Assembly (NCBI RefSeq): GCF_004348545.1
Contig: NZ_SMKL01000046.1
Location: forward strand, 1-46,899
DNA length: 46,899 nt
Reading direction: 5' to 3'
DNA from: Jiangella ureilytica
GTDB taxonomy: Bacteria; Actinomycetota; Actinomycetes; Jiangellales; Jiangellaceae
Position 1 is the first letter of the stretch; the number at the start of each line of letters is the position of its first letter. Made by a program: the position numbers and the translations under genes. The notes under the pieces are model-generated. The model was not told the DNA's origin. It was given only the letters and a program-made list of their open reading frames with translations, and ran no database searches. Of the stretch, positions 31,823 to 40,929 are shown one piece after another.

Positions 31823-31853
31823 GGTCCGGGTCCTCCACCTGAGGTGCCGGACC
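31823..31853. promoter_or_regulatory. Nested palindrome in the divergent vanX-like/phoD promoter region
   Basis: GGTCCGG (31823-31829) and CCGGACC (31847-31853) are perfect arms. Within the loop CACCTGAGGTG (31836-31846) is itself an 11-base palindrome. The position, 26 to 56 bases upstream of the dipeptidase start, suits an operator for the response regulator or another factor. Confidence 0.4.
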
Positions 31854-31982
31854 GCTGTCCCCGAGGACGAGATCCCTGACCCTCGGGTCCGGGCGGGCCG
31901 CTCCCGGTCCCCGGGCGCGACGTTCGCCGGACGGTCACGTCCTGTCATCCTCCCCGTTGATCCCGGCGGGAAGCGTGAGTCC

Positions 31983-33656
31983 ATGGATGTCTCCCCCCAG
32001 CGTCCCCTGTCCCGTCGTCTCTTCGTCACCGGCCTCGGCGCGACCGCCGCCGCGGCCTCCGTCCCCGGTCTCATCCGCGTCGACGGCGCGCACGCGGCGC
32101 CGCCCGGCACCGGCGGCACGCTGCCGGACGGTGTCTTCTCCCTCGGCGTCGCCTCGGGCGACCCGCTGCCCGGCGGTGTCGTGCTGTGGACCCGTCTCGC
32201 CCCGGACCCCCTGTTCGGCGGCGGCATGCCGGACCGTCCGTACCCCGTCGAGTGGGAGGTCGCCGAGGACGACACGTTCGCCCGCGTCGTCCGCCGCGGC
32301 CGGGTCGTCGCGCTGCCGCAGCAGGGCCACAGCGTCCACGCCGAGGTCGAGGGCCTCCAGCCCGGCGCGACCTACGCCTACCGCTTCCGCGCCGGCGGCC
32401 GCATCTCGCCCGTCGGGTACACCAAGACCGCGCCGGCCGGCTCCGTCGCCGCCGTGCGGTTCGCGTTCGCCAGCTGTCAGAACTGGCAGGACGGCTACTT
32501 CACCGCCTATCACCATCTCGCCGGTGAGGATCTGGACTTCGTCGCGTTCCTCGGCGACTACATCTACGAGTCCGTGCCGCGCACCACCACCGTCCGCACC
32601 CACGAGGGCACCGGCGAGCCGGTCAGCCTGGTGCAGTACCGCAACCGGCACGCGCAGTACCGCTCCGACCCGAACCTGCAGGCCGCACACGCCAGCTTCC
32701 CGTGGATCGTCACCTGGGACGACCACGAGGTCGACAACAACTGGGCCGACGAGATCCCGCAGGACCCCGCCCAGCAGAGCCCCGAGGCGTTCCGGGCCCG
32801 GCGGCAGGCCGCCTTCCAGGCGTACTACGAGCACATGCCGCTGCGCCGCGGGTCCCGGCCGCGCGGGCTGGACCTGCAGCTGTACCGCCGGCTGCGCTTC
32901 GGCGACCTCGTCGACCTGCACGTCCTCGACACCCGGCAGTACCGCTCGGACCAGCCGACGACGCTCGAGCAGGCCGAGACCGCGCCGCTCACCATGACCG
33001 GCGAGGAGCAGGAGCGCTGGCTCGTCGACGGCCTCACCGACGGCGGCACGCGCTGGAACCTGCTGGCCAACCAGGTGATGTGGGCACAGAACGACCGCAC
33101 GGCCGGCGAGGTCGACACGTTCGACTTCGACAACTGGGACGGCTACCGCGTCCAGCGACGCCGCATGCTCGAGCTGTTCGGCCGCGGCGAGGTGAACAAC
33201 CCGGTCGTGCTGACGGGGGACCGGCACTGCACGTGGGTGGCCGACCTCGAGCCCGATTTCGACGACCCGTCGTCGCCGGTCGTGGGCGCGGAGATCACCG
33301 GCACCTCGATCTCGTCGGGCGGCGACTCCGACCCGGTGGCGTTCCAGAACACCTACCGGCCCATCGCCGAGGAGAGCCCGCACTGGAAGTACTGGGACAA
33401 CCAGCGCGGCTACGTCGTCTGCGACGTGACTTCCGAGCGGATGCTCAGCTCGTTGCGGCTGGTCGACACCGTCTGGCAGCCCGAGGGCGCCACGGTGCGG
33501 ACGTCGGCGCAGTTCCTCGTCGAGGCGGGGCGGCCCGGAGTCACCGTCGAGTACCAGGAGCCGCGCACGACGCAGCTGCGGGCCCAGGCCCGGCGCGACG
33601 CCGGGCCGGTCTATGAGGTCGACGACGTCGAGGAGCTCGCGGACCTGCAGCGCTGA
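31983..33656 (+). CDS. phoD: Secreted PhoD-family alkaline phosphatase
   Basis: A 557-residue phosphodiesterase/phosphomonoesterase. The N-terminus SRRLFVTGLGATAAAAS is a twin-arginine (Tat) signal, with cleavage likely after AHA near residue 40. The mature protein starts with the PhoD N-terminal domain (FSLGVASGDPLPGGVVLWTR), then the metallophosphatase domain with metal-binding motifs FASCQNWQDGYFTAY, FLGDYIYES, TWDDHEVDNNW and LTGDRHCTW. It scavenges phosphate from organic esters, using Ca/Fe in known PhoD enzymes. Divergent from the cell-wall operon. No clear PHO box was found upstream. A strong terminator follows. Confidence 0.96.
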   Translation: MDVSPQRPLSRRLFVTGLGATAAAASVPGLIRVDGAHAAPPGTGGTLPDGVFSLGVASGDPLPGGVVLWTRLAPDPLFGGGMPDRPYPVEWEVAEDDTFARVVRRGRVVALPQQGHSVHAEVEGLQPGATYAYRFRAGGRISPVGYTKTAPAGSVAAVRFAFASCQNWQDGYFTAYHHLAGEDLDFVAFLGDYIYESVPRTTTVRTHEGTGEPVSLVQYRNRHAQYRSDPNLQAAHASFPWIVTWDDHEVDNNWADEIPQDPAQQSPEAFRARRQAAFQAYYEHMPLRRGSRPRGLDLQLYRRLRFGDLVDLHVLDTRQYRSDQPTTLEQAETAPLTMTGEEQERWLVDGLTDGGTRWNLLANQVMWAQNDRTAGEVDTFDFDNWDGYRVQRRRMLELFGRGEVNNPVVLTGDRHCTWVADLEPDFDDPSSPVVGAEITGTSISSGGDSDPVAFQNTYRPIAEESPHWKYWDNQRGYVVCDVTSERMLSSLRLVDTVWQPEGATVRTSAQFLVEAGRPGVTVEYQEPRTTQLRAQARRDAGPVYEVDDVEELADLQR

Positions 33657-33676
33657 CACCGTCCGCGCCCCTGAGC

Positions 33677-33719
33677 GGTCCGGCGCCGCGCTCTCATCGG
33701 GCGGGCGCGGCGCCGGACC
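33677..33719 (+). terminator. Strong hairpin terminator after phoD
   Basis: GGTCCGGCGCCGCGC (33677-33691) and GCGCGGCGCCGGACC (33705-33719) form a perfect 15-bp stem with a 13-base loop, 20 bases after the phoD stop. There is no U-tract. It also faces the minus-strand PCD-VOC gene ending at 33762 and may terminate both. Confidence 0.8.
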
Positions 33720-33761
33720 TCGTCGAATCCTCCGGGACCCCGCCGGACTCCCCGTGGGCAG

Positions 33762-34427
33762 TCAGTCGCGCCCGGCCGCGCACGTGACGTCGACCTCGTT
33801 GCCCTCGGTGTCGGCGAGCGTCCAGTACGTGGGCCCGGCGTCCCGGACCATGCGGCCGCCCGCGGCGAGCGCCGCCGCGACCCGGGCCTCGGCCAGTTCC
33901 GGCGCGACCCAGACGTCGATGTGGATGCGGTTGCGCTGCGGGCGCGGCGCGTCCATGTCCTGGAACCAGATCGACGGGCCGCGCCAGCGCGGGTCGACGA
34001 GGTCCTCGTCGGGGCTGTCGGCGCGCCGTTCGTAGCCGAGCACGGCCGCCCAGAACGGCATGACGTCGGCGCTGACCAGGGCGTCGACGGTGAGCTGCAC
34101 CGTCTGGACCAGCCCCGGGTCGGCGGCGAGGCCCTGCTCGCGGGCGAGTGCCGAGATCCGCTTCGCCAGGTCGAGGTCGTCGGTGGTCATGCCCATGTAG
34201 TCGTCGGCGACGGTGAGCAGCCGGACGGTGACGGTGTCGCGCTGCAGGTCGACGTCGGGACGGTGGGGGACGCCGTCGCCGACGGCCGCCGCGATCGCCT
34301 CGACGAGCCGGGCGCCGGCGGAGAACGAACCCGTGCGGAAGACCGCGGTGGCGCCGTCGCCGACGACCCGCCAGTCCTGCGACTCGGCGTCGGCGTGGAA
34401 CACGCGCATGGTGATCGGTTCGGTCAT
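33762..34427 (-). CDS. Pterin carbinolamine dehydratase-like domain fused to VOC/glyoxalase-like domain
   Basis: A 221-residue protein. Residues about 1-98 match the PCD/4a-hydroxytetrahydrobiopterin dehydratase fold (HRPDVDLQRDTVTVRLLTV followed by GMTTDDLDLAKRISALA), with the usual paired His reduced to one. Residues about 108-221 are a glyoxalase-like VOC domain (TVQLTVDALVSADVMPFWAA, RNRIHIDVWVAPELAEARV, YWTLADTEGNEVDVT). This fusion recurs in actinobacteria. The substrate is unknown. Co-oriented with the DinB-like gene, one base downstream of its stop. Confidence 0.85.
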   Translation of the reverse strand: MTEPITMRVFHADAESQDWRVVGDGATAVFRTGSFSAGARLVEAIAAAVGDGVPHRPDVDLQRDTVTVRLLTVADDYMGMTTDDLDLAKRISALAREQGLAADPGLVQTVQLTVDALVSADVMPFWAAVLGYERRADSPDEDLVDPRWRGPSIWFQDMDAPRPQRNRIHIDVWVAPELAEARVAAALAAGGRMVRDAGPTYWTLADTEGNEVDVTCAAGRD

Positions 34428-34428
34428 G

Positions 34429-34968
34429 TCACTCTCCGGTGCTGCCGTCGACGGACTCGCGCAGCAGGTCGGCGTGGCCGTTGTGCCGCGCGTACTCCTC
34501 GATCATGTGGGTGAGGACCCAGCGCAGGCTGGGGGAGCGGCCGTCGGGCCAGGCGCGGTCGGTGGGCCGGTCGAGCCCGCCGTCGGCCACGGCCGCGGCG
34601 ACGTTCGCGCGGGACCGCTCGACCGCCTGCTCCCAGAGCGCGAACAGCTGCTCAGGGGTGTCGTCGGCGGCGGAGTGCCAGTCCCAGTCGTTGTCGACGG
34701 CCCAGTCGACGGTGTCCCACGGGGCGCTGCGCTCGCGGTCGAACAGCCAGCGGCTGAACCAGTCGTCCTCGACGTAGGCGAGGTGCTTGAGCAGCCCGCC
34801 GAGCGTGATGGCAGAGGCCCCGACGGTGGCGTTGAGGTCCGTGCTTCCGAGGCCGCGGCACTTCCACGCCAGCGTCGCACGGTGGAAGTCGAGGAACCCG
34901 AGCAGCGTCGCGAGCTCGTCGCCGTTGGGCGGTGGCTCCGGCCGGCCGTGCTCGTCCACGTCCGTCAC
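34429..34968 (-). CDS. DinB/DUF664 family protein
   Basis: A 179-residue four-helix-bundle protein of the DinB-like superfamily: ELATLLGFLDFHRATLAWKC, then VGASAITLGGLLKHLAYVED with DWFSRWLF, and SLRWVLTHMIEEYARHNGHA. Histidines at the expected helix positions (LKHLAYVE, HMIEEYARHNGH) could bind metal. Members are often thiol-dependent transferases (mycothiol/bacillithiol class). The specific reaction is unknown. It overlaps the hydrolase gene by four bases and precedes the PCD-VOC gene, forming a three-gene operon. Confidence 0.9.
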   Translation of the reverse strand: MTDVDEHGRPEPPPNGDELATLLGFLDFHRATLAWKCRGLGSTDLNATVGASAITLGGLLKHLAYVEDDWFSRWLFDRERSAPWDTVDWAVDNDWDWHSAADDTPEQLFALWEQAVERSRANVAAAVADGGLDRPTDRAWPDGRSPSLRWVLTHMIEEYARHNGHADLLRESVDGSTGE

Positions 34969-35681
34969 CGCTGACCGGCCTTCGCGGCAGCGTCGTTGAT
35001 GGCCCGGCCGAGGTCCTCGGGCCGGCTGAACTGCGGCCAGTGACCGGTGGGGAGGTCGACGTACTCGACGTCGCGGAGCTTGGTGAACTCCTGCACCGGC
35101 GGCTCACCGCCGTCGATCCACTCGCGCAGGTCGGCGGCGGAGAACTCCGGGCAGATGACGGTGACCGGGACGTCGTAGCGGCGGTCGCTGGTGAGCTGGA
35201 TCGGGTCGGTGGTGACCCGCTGGGGCGACGGGACGGCGCGGGCGCGGAAGTCGGCGCGGGCGGCGTCGTCGAGATCCCTCAGGTCGTCCTCGCCGATGTC
35301 CTCCCAGCTCGGGAGCGGGATCTCGCCGTTCTCGGCCGCGAACTCGCCGAGCGGCTCGCCGTCGGCAGCCGGGAACCCGCCGATGAACACCGTCCGCGCG
35401 ACGCGGTCGGGCCTGGCGTCGCCGGCGGCGAAGGCGAGCGCCGAGCCGAGCGAGTGACCGACGACGAGCACCGTGCCCTGGTCCGCCGGCACCGCGTCGA
35501 CGGCCGCGACGACCGCGTCGACGTGGTCGCGCAGGGTGATGTTCGAGCGGTCGGCGTCCTTCGACTCCAGGCCGGGGAGCGTGAGCGGGTGTGCGATGTG
35601 TCCGGCCTGCTCGAGGACGGGGATCACCCGGTCCCACGACGAGCCGTCGAGCCAGAGGCCGGGGATCAGAACGATGTGCAT
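34965..35681 (-). CDS. Alpha/beta hydrolase
   Basis: A 238-residue serine hydrolase. It begins directly with MHIVLIPGLWLDGSSWDRVI (oxyanion region), has the nucleophile elbow VVGHSLGSALAFAAG, and a C-terminal catalytic His in LPTGHWPQFSRPEDL. There is no signal peptide, so it is cytoplasmic. It is the first gene of the hydrolase-DinB-PCD operon and is divergent from an ArsR-type regulator with a shared operator-like palindrome between, so expression is probably repressed by that regulator. Substrate unknown. Confidence 0.9.
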   Translation of the reverse strand: MHIVLIPGLWLDGSSWDRVIPVLEQAGHIAHPLTLPGLESKDADRSNITLRDHVDAVVAAVDAVPADQGTVLVVGHSLGSALAFAAGDARPDRVARTVFIGGFPAADGEPLGEFAAENGEIPLPSWEDIGEDDLRDLDDAARADFRARAVPSPQRVTTDPIQLTSDRRYDVPVTVICPEFSAADLREWIDGGEPPVQEFTKLRDVEYVDLPTGHWPQFSRPEDLGRAINDAAAKAGQR

Positions 35682-35708
35682 GCTGGTTCGCCCTCTCGGG
35701 GTTCGGTA

Positions 35709-35728
35709 TGATCCAGTTCAACGGATCA
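35709..35728. promoter_or_regulatory. Operator-like inverted repeat between hydrolase and ArsR genes
   Basis: TGATCC (35709-35714) and GGATCA (35723-35728) are perfect arms with an 8-base spacer, in an AT-richer 73-base divergent intergenic region. The dyad is 27 bases before the regulator start and 28 before the hydrolase start, ideal for control of both. Confidence 0.55.
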
Positions 35729-35754
35729 ATCCAAGCTAGTCGAACGGACCGGAA

Positions 35755-36324
35755 ATGTCGATCGATCGCGCGATGCCGGACTACGACCTGGACGACCAGG
35801 CCGTCGTGACGGCTCCGGCTCAGCTGCGCGCGATGTCCGACCCGCTCCGATCGACCATCCTCGATCTCGTCCTCGAGCGGGCGGCGACGGTGTCCGAGCT
35901 GGCTGTGGCGGTGGGTCGCCCCAAATCGACGGTGGCTCACCACGTGGGGGTGCTGGTCGACGCCGGCATGCTCCGCGTGGTCCGGACCCGGCGCGTGCGG
36001 GCCATCGACGAGCGCTACTACGGCCGGACGGCTCGACTGTTCCGCATCGGCGAGATCGACCACCCGGTGATCTGGGAGAACGATCTGTCCGTGGCGGCGG
36101 CCGAAGCGCGGGCGGCGTACGAGGCGGACGTGATGATGAGCATCCACCGGCATGCCCGGATACCGCGCGAGCGGGGGATGGAGTTCTGGGAGAAGGTGCT
36201 GGAGCTGGTCCGCGAGTTCAGCACCATGCCCCGCTCCGGTGACACCGTCTTCGCCTTCGTCGCGGGGTTGTACCCGACCGACCACCCCGCCCTGCCCGAT
36301 CCGTCGCCTGACGGCGACAGCTGA
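35755..36324 (+). CDS. ArsR-type winged-helix transcriptional regulator
   Basis: A 189-residue regulator. The winged helix spans about 20-90: LRAMSDPLRSTILDLVLERA, then SELAVAVGRPKSTVAHHVGVLVDAGMLRVVRTRRVRAIDERYYG. The C-terminal hundred residues (about 95-180) are helical with Glu- and Met-rich stretches (VMMSIHRHARIPRERGMEFW) and may bind a ligand. The ATG at 35755 follows an A-rich GGAAA. Divergent from the hydrolase operon, with a palindrome between. The gene is followed immediately by the hairpin-repeat region. Effector unknown. Confidence 0.9.
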   Translation: MSIDRAMPDYDLDDQAVVTAPAQLRAMSDPLRSTILDLVLERAATVSELAVAVGRPKSTVAHHVGVLVDAGMLRVVRTRRVRAIDERYYGRTARLFRIGEIDHPVIWENDLSVAAAEARAAYEADVMMSIHRHARIPRERGMEFWEKVLELVREFSTMPRSGDTVFAFVAGLYPTDHPALPDPSPDGDS

Positions 36325-36347
36325 GGGTCGTGGGGTTGCGCTGGGTT

Positions 36348-36473
36348 CCCCGTCCCCCTGCTGCCCATTCTCTTAGCCGCGGGCACCCGCCTCAAGTCGG
36401 CGCGCCTGGGGGCGCTATGGACGTGACCCGTGCACCCGCGGCCTACGAACGGGCAGCTATCAGGGGGACGGGG
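36348..36473 (+). repeat. Hairpin repeat element, copy A
   Basis: The terminal arms CCCCGTCCCCCTG (36348-36360) and CAGGGGGACGGGG (36461-36473) are perfect inverted repeats. Next, CTGCCCATTC pairs with GAACGGGCAG (one mismatch) apart from a four-base CTAT bulge on the right arm. The centre carries a further stem starting GCCGCGGG and ending CCCGCGGC. Homology to 46541-46676 is clear at the ends and lost in the middle. Confidence 0.8.
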
Positions 36474-36561
36474 GAGTCTGGCGACGGGTGCGGGGCCGAC
36501 GGGCCCGCTGGTGTCCGCGATGGGGGATTTCCCGGTGTTCGTGGGGCCATCACGAGGGTTG

Positions 36562-36601
36562 CTGCCGCTTCACGAGGCCTGCATGCCTCGTGAAGCGGCA
36601 G
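36562..36601. repeat. Perfect 17-bp palindrome (second hairpin of the repeat unit)
   Basis: CTGCCGCTTCACGAGGC (36562-36578) and GCCTCGTGAAGCGGCAG (36585-36601) are perfect arms around a CTGCAT loop. The homologous site at 46766-46805 has CACCAGGC/GCCTGGTG in place of CACGAGGC/GCCTCGTG, a compensated base-pair change. Confidence 0.85.
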
Positions 36602-36613
36602 AACGCCTGGTGA

Positions 36614-38377
<1,764 letters not shown>

Positions 38378-38400
38378 CCCGGTACCACGCAGCCGATCGG

Positions 38401-38441
38401 CGACGGCGGCGGCTCCCCTTCCCGGGAAGCTGCCGCCGTCG
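38401..38441 (+). terminator. Hairpin terminator between argG and the AHSA1 gene
   Basis: CGACGGCGGCGGCT (38401-38414) pairs with AGCTGCCGCCGTCG (38428-38441) at 13 of 14 positions around a 13-base loop. It lies 23 bases past the argG stop and 31 before the end of the convergent AHSA1 gene, so it can serve both strands. Confidence 0.7.
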
Positions 38442-38472
38442 TCGACCAGCACCAGGACCGGCGTGTGTCCTT

Positions 38473-38952
38473 TCAGACGATGGCGTCGAGGCGCTCCAGC
38501 GCCTCCAGGTAGCCCTCGCCCATGCCGCTCTCGACGCCCTGGCGCAGGGCGTCGGCGTCGGGGAAGCCGGCGGTGATGCTGACGCGTGTGCCCGCGTCGT
38601 CGGCGGTGAAGGTGACGTCGGTGGGGACGCTGTCGCCGCGGGCGACCCAGTCCGCGGTCGCCTGCTGGTCGAGGTAGCTCAGCCGCTCTCGCGGGCGCAC
38701 CTCGCGGTACGTGGCGACGAGATGGACGGGGCCGCGGGAGCCGTCGTCGGCGGCCATGGAGTACCACCACTGGCCGCCGGGGCGCACGTCCATGCGCTCG
38801 ACGGTGGTGGACCAGCCGTGCGGCCCCCACCAGCGGGCGATGGCGTCGGGCTCGGTCCACGCGGCCCACACACGGTCGGCGGCCGCGGGGTAGTGCCGGG
38901 TGATGGTCAGCGTGTGGGCCTGCTCGTCGATGACGATGCTGTCGGTGGTCAT
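38473..38952 (-). CDS. SRPBCC/AHSA1 domain protein
   Basis: A 159-residue START-like protein: LTITRHYPAAADRVWAAWTE, WWGPHGWSTTVERMDVRPGG, then GTRVSITAGFPDADAL and a C-terminal helix GYLEALERLDAIV. The family binds hydrophobic ligands or assists Hsp90 in eukaryotes. The bacterial role is mostly unknown. Its ATG overlaps the stop of the ArsR regulator at 38949, the very common ArsR-AHSA1 pair, suggesting that the regulator controls this gene. Confidence 0.92.
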   Translation of the reverse strand: MTTDSIVIDEQAHTLTITRHYPAAADRVWAAWTEPDAIARWWGPHGWSTTVERMDVRPGGQWWYSMAADDGSRGPVHLVATYREVRPRERLSYLDQQATADWVARGDSVPTDVTFTADDAGTRVSITAGFPDADALRQGVESGMGEGYLEALERLDAIV

Positions 38953-39293
38953 GAGCGCTCTCCGTTCGGGTCGGTGTCGTCGAGGAAGTCGCCGAGGCGG
39001 TCCAGCCGCCCGGTCCACAGGACGGTGAAGCTCTGCGCCCAGGCGCTGATGTCGCGCAGCGGCTCCGGGCACAGCCGGTAGATGCGCTGCTGGGCCTGCC
39101 GGGTCGCCTCGACGACGCCGGCCTCGGCCAGCAGCTTCAGGTGCCGCGAGACGTGCGGCTGCGCCATTCCGAGCGCGTCGACGATGGCGCCGACGCTGCG
39201 CGGGCCGGTCCGGAGCAGCTCGACGATGCGGAAGCGATTGGGCTCCGCGATCACGCTGAGCCGGTGCTGCAGCTCGTCCATGGCGTCGAACAT
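38949..39293 (-). CDS. ArsR-family transcriptional regulator (AHSA1-linked)
   Basis: About 114 residues, almost entirely a winged helix: LQHRLSVIAEPNRFRIVELL, RSVGAIVDALGMAQPHVSRHLKLLAEAGVV, then EATRQAQQRIYRLCPEPLRD. There is no metal-binding CxC motif, so it belongs to the non-metal ArsR group that pairs with AHSA1 proteins. The ATG at 39293 is preferred. An ATG at 39281 and a TTG at 39317 are also in frame, and none has a strong ribosome-binding site. An AT-rich patch (ATATATACATA, 39304-39314) in the divergent spacer is probably its promoter and operator. Confidence 0.9.
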   Translation of the reverse strand: MFDAMDELQHRLSVIAEPNRFRIVELLRTGPRSVGAIVDALGMAQPHVSRHLKLLAEAGVVEATRQAQQRIYRLCPEPLRDISAWAQSFTVLWTGRLDRLGDFLDDTDPNGERS

Positions 39294-39351
39294 ACACGAA
39301 AGCATATATACATACAAGCAGATGTTCGGGCGTGCCCTCTACGCTGAGCGG

Positions 39352-40482
39352 ATGGTGGACATCGAGCCGGTGGCCGTCACGGTCGATCGGGCCGTGCTCG
39401 CCGACCTGGGCGAGCGGCTGCGGGCCACCCGCTGGCCGAGGCGCGAGGCGGCGGACACCGCGCTCGGCCCGCGGACGGCCGAGCTGCGCGAGCTCTGCGG
39501 CTGGTGGGCCGAGGGGTTCGACTGGCCGGCCGCCGAGGCGCGCGTCAACCGGGCCCGGCAGCTGCTCGTCCGGCCCGGCGGCGGCGCGGGTGGCGCCGCC
39601 GTCCATGTCGCGATCCACGACGGCGACGACCGGCCGCCGCTGCTCCTGCTGCACGGCTGGCCGAGCAGCTTCCTCGAGTTCGAGCGGCTGGTCCCGCTGC
39701 TGGCGCCGCGCACCGTCGTCGTCGCGTCGTTACCGGGCTACGGGCTGTCCGAACGCCCGGCCGGACGGTGGACCACCCGCGACACCGCCAGGCAGCTGGC
39801 CGCCGTCATGACGACCCTGGGGCATGAGCGATTCGTCGCGCACGGGACCGACTGGGGGTCGGCCGCCGCGACCTGGCTGGCGCTGGACCGGCCGGACGCC
39901 GTGGCCGGGCTGCACCTGTCCAACGTCGACCTCGGCCCGTCGCTAACAGAGGACGAGCAGCCGACGGCCGAGGAACGCGACCACCTCGACCGGTTCGACG
40001 CCTGGTGGCGGGGTGAGAACGGCTACAAGGAGATCCAGGCGACGCGGCCCGGCGCGCTGGCGCCGGCGCTGCTCGACTCGCCGGCCGGGCTGGCCGCGTG
40101 GGTGCTCGACAAGTGGGACTCGTGGACCGACCCTGCCCTCGGCCCGACAGTGGCAGCCCGGGTCGGGCGCGACGCGCTTCCCGAGCTGCTGACCTGGTGG
40201 TGGGCGACGGGCACCATCGAGACCTCGGTGCTCGACTACGCCGACAACCGCGCGGCCGGCACGACGGTGCTGCCGCCGGGCGCCCGGGTCGAGGTGCCCA
40301 CGGCGGTCGCCCGGTTCGGCCGCGAGCGCGGGTTCCGCGAGGACGCGCCGCGGTCGTGGCTGGAGCGGATCTACCGGCTGGAGCGGTGGACCAACATGCC
40401 GCGCGGCGGCCACTTCGCCGCCCTCGAGGCCCCCGACCTGCTCGCCGCCGACCTGATGTTCTTCGCCGACGCCGTCAGCTGA
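39352..40482 (+). CDS. Epoxide hydrolase family protein (EHN domain type)
   Basis: A 376-residue alpha/beta hydrolase. An N-terminal EHN domain (DLGERLRATRWPRREAADTA, up to about 95) is followed by LLLLHGWPSSFLEFERLVPL, then the nucleophile-containing VAHGTDWGSAAATWLALD (Asp of GTDWGS; the family usually has GGDWGS), and the catalytic His in NMPRGGHFAALEAPDLL. It hydrolyses epoxides to diols in known members. The substrate here is unknown. The ATG at 39352 has GAGCGG upstream; an in-frame ATG at 39322 is possible. Divergent from the ArsR/AHSA1 pair. A short terminator hairpin overlaps the stop. Confidence 0.9.
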   Translation: MVDIEPVAVTVDRAVLADLGERLRATRWPRREAADTALGPRTAELRELCGWWAEGFDWPAAEARVNRARQLLVRPGGGAGGAAVHVAIHDGDDRPPLLLLHGWPSSFLEFERLVPLLAPRTVVVASLPGYGLSERPAGRWTTRDTARQLAAVMTTLGHERFVAHGTDWGSAAATWLALDRPDAVAGLHLSNVDLGPSLTEDEQPTAEERDHLDRFDAWWRGENGYKEIQATRPGALAPALLDSPAGLAAWVLDKWDSWTDPALGPTVAARVGRDALPELLTWWWATGTIETSVLDYADNRAAGTTVLPPGARVEVPTAVARFGRERGFREDAPRSWLERIYRLERWTNMPRGGHFAALEAPDLLAADLMFFADAVS

Positions 40483-40508
40483 GGATGCGGAGCCGGCGCG
40501 GCATCCTC
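40481..40508 (+). terminator. Terminator-like hairpin at the epoxide hydrolase stop
   Basis: GAGGATGC (40481-40488) and GCATCCTC (40501-40508) are perfect 8-bp arms with a 12-base loop, beginning inside the TGA stop codon. No U-tract follows. Confidence 0.5.
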
Positions 40509-40548
40509 CGCCCGCGCTGCACTGGACCTGCGGCCCTGTCGGTGCCGG

Positions 40549-40929
40549 ATGAGAGGGTGCCGCCATGACCGCCACCCACCCGTCCCGTGGGCGCTGCAGC
40601 GCCGCCGGCTCGAGCGCGCCTCCGACTACTGGCTGAGCACCACCCGTCCCGACGGGCGGCCGCACGTGGTGCCGCTGTGGGGTGTGTGGCTCGACGGCCG
40701 GTTGTACTTCAGCACCGATCCCGCCTCGGTCAAGGGCCGCAATCTCGCGGGCGAGCCGCGCGCGGCCGTGCACATCGACGGCGGTCACGACGTGCTGATC
40801 ATCGAGGGGGCGGCGGCGCGGGTCGACGACGACACCGTCCACGCCCGGGTCGACGACGCCATGGCGGCCAAGACGTTCACCCGCTGGGTGTGGAACGGCG
40901 GCCCCGACCCGACGCCGGCCGACGGCTGA
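40549..40929 (+). CDS. PPOX/flavin-binding-type protein, probably frameshifted and shortened
   Basis: The frame encodes a pyridoxamine-phosphate-oxidase-like split-barrel core: LERASDYWLSTTRPDGRPHV, VPLWGVWLDGRLYFSTDPAS, then KGRNLAGEPRAAVHIDGGHD. The opening residues (MRGCRHDRHPPVPW) are not plausible. An ATG at 40565 with GAGAGGG nine bases upstream would give MTATHPSR, like normal family N-termini, but in another frame, so one base appears to be missing around 40590. The C-terminus stops at NGGPDPTPADG, about 25 residues short of usual homologues, in the region overlapped by the LysR gene. It may be an inactive remnant. Family members bind FMN or F420. Confidence 0.55.
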   Translation: MRGCRHDRHPPVPWALQRRRLERASDYWLSTTRPDGRPHVVPLWGVWLDGRLYFSTDPASVKGRNLAGEPRAAVHIDGGHDVLIIEGAAARVDDDTVHARVDDAMAAKTFTRWVWNGGPDPTPADG

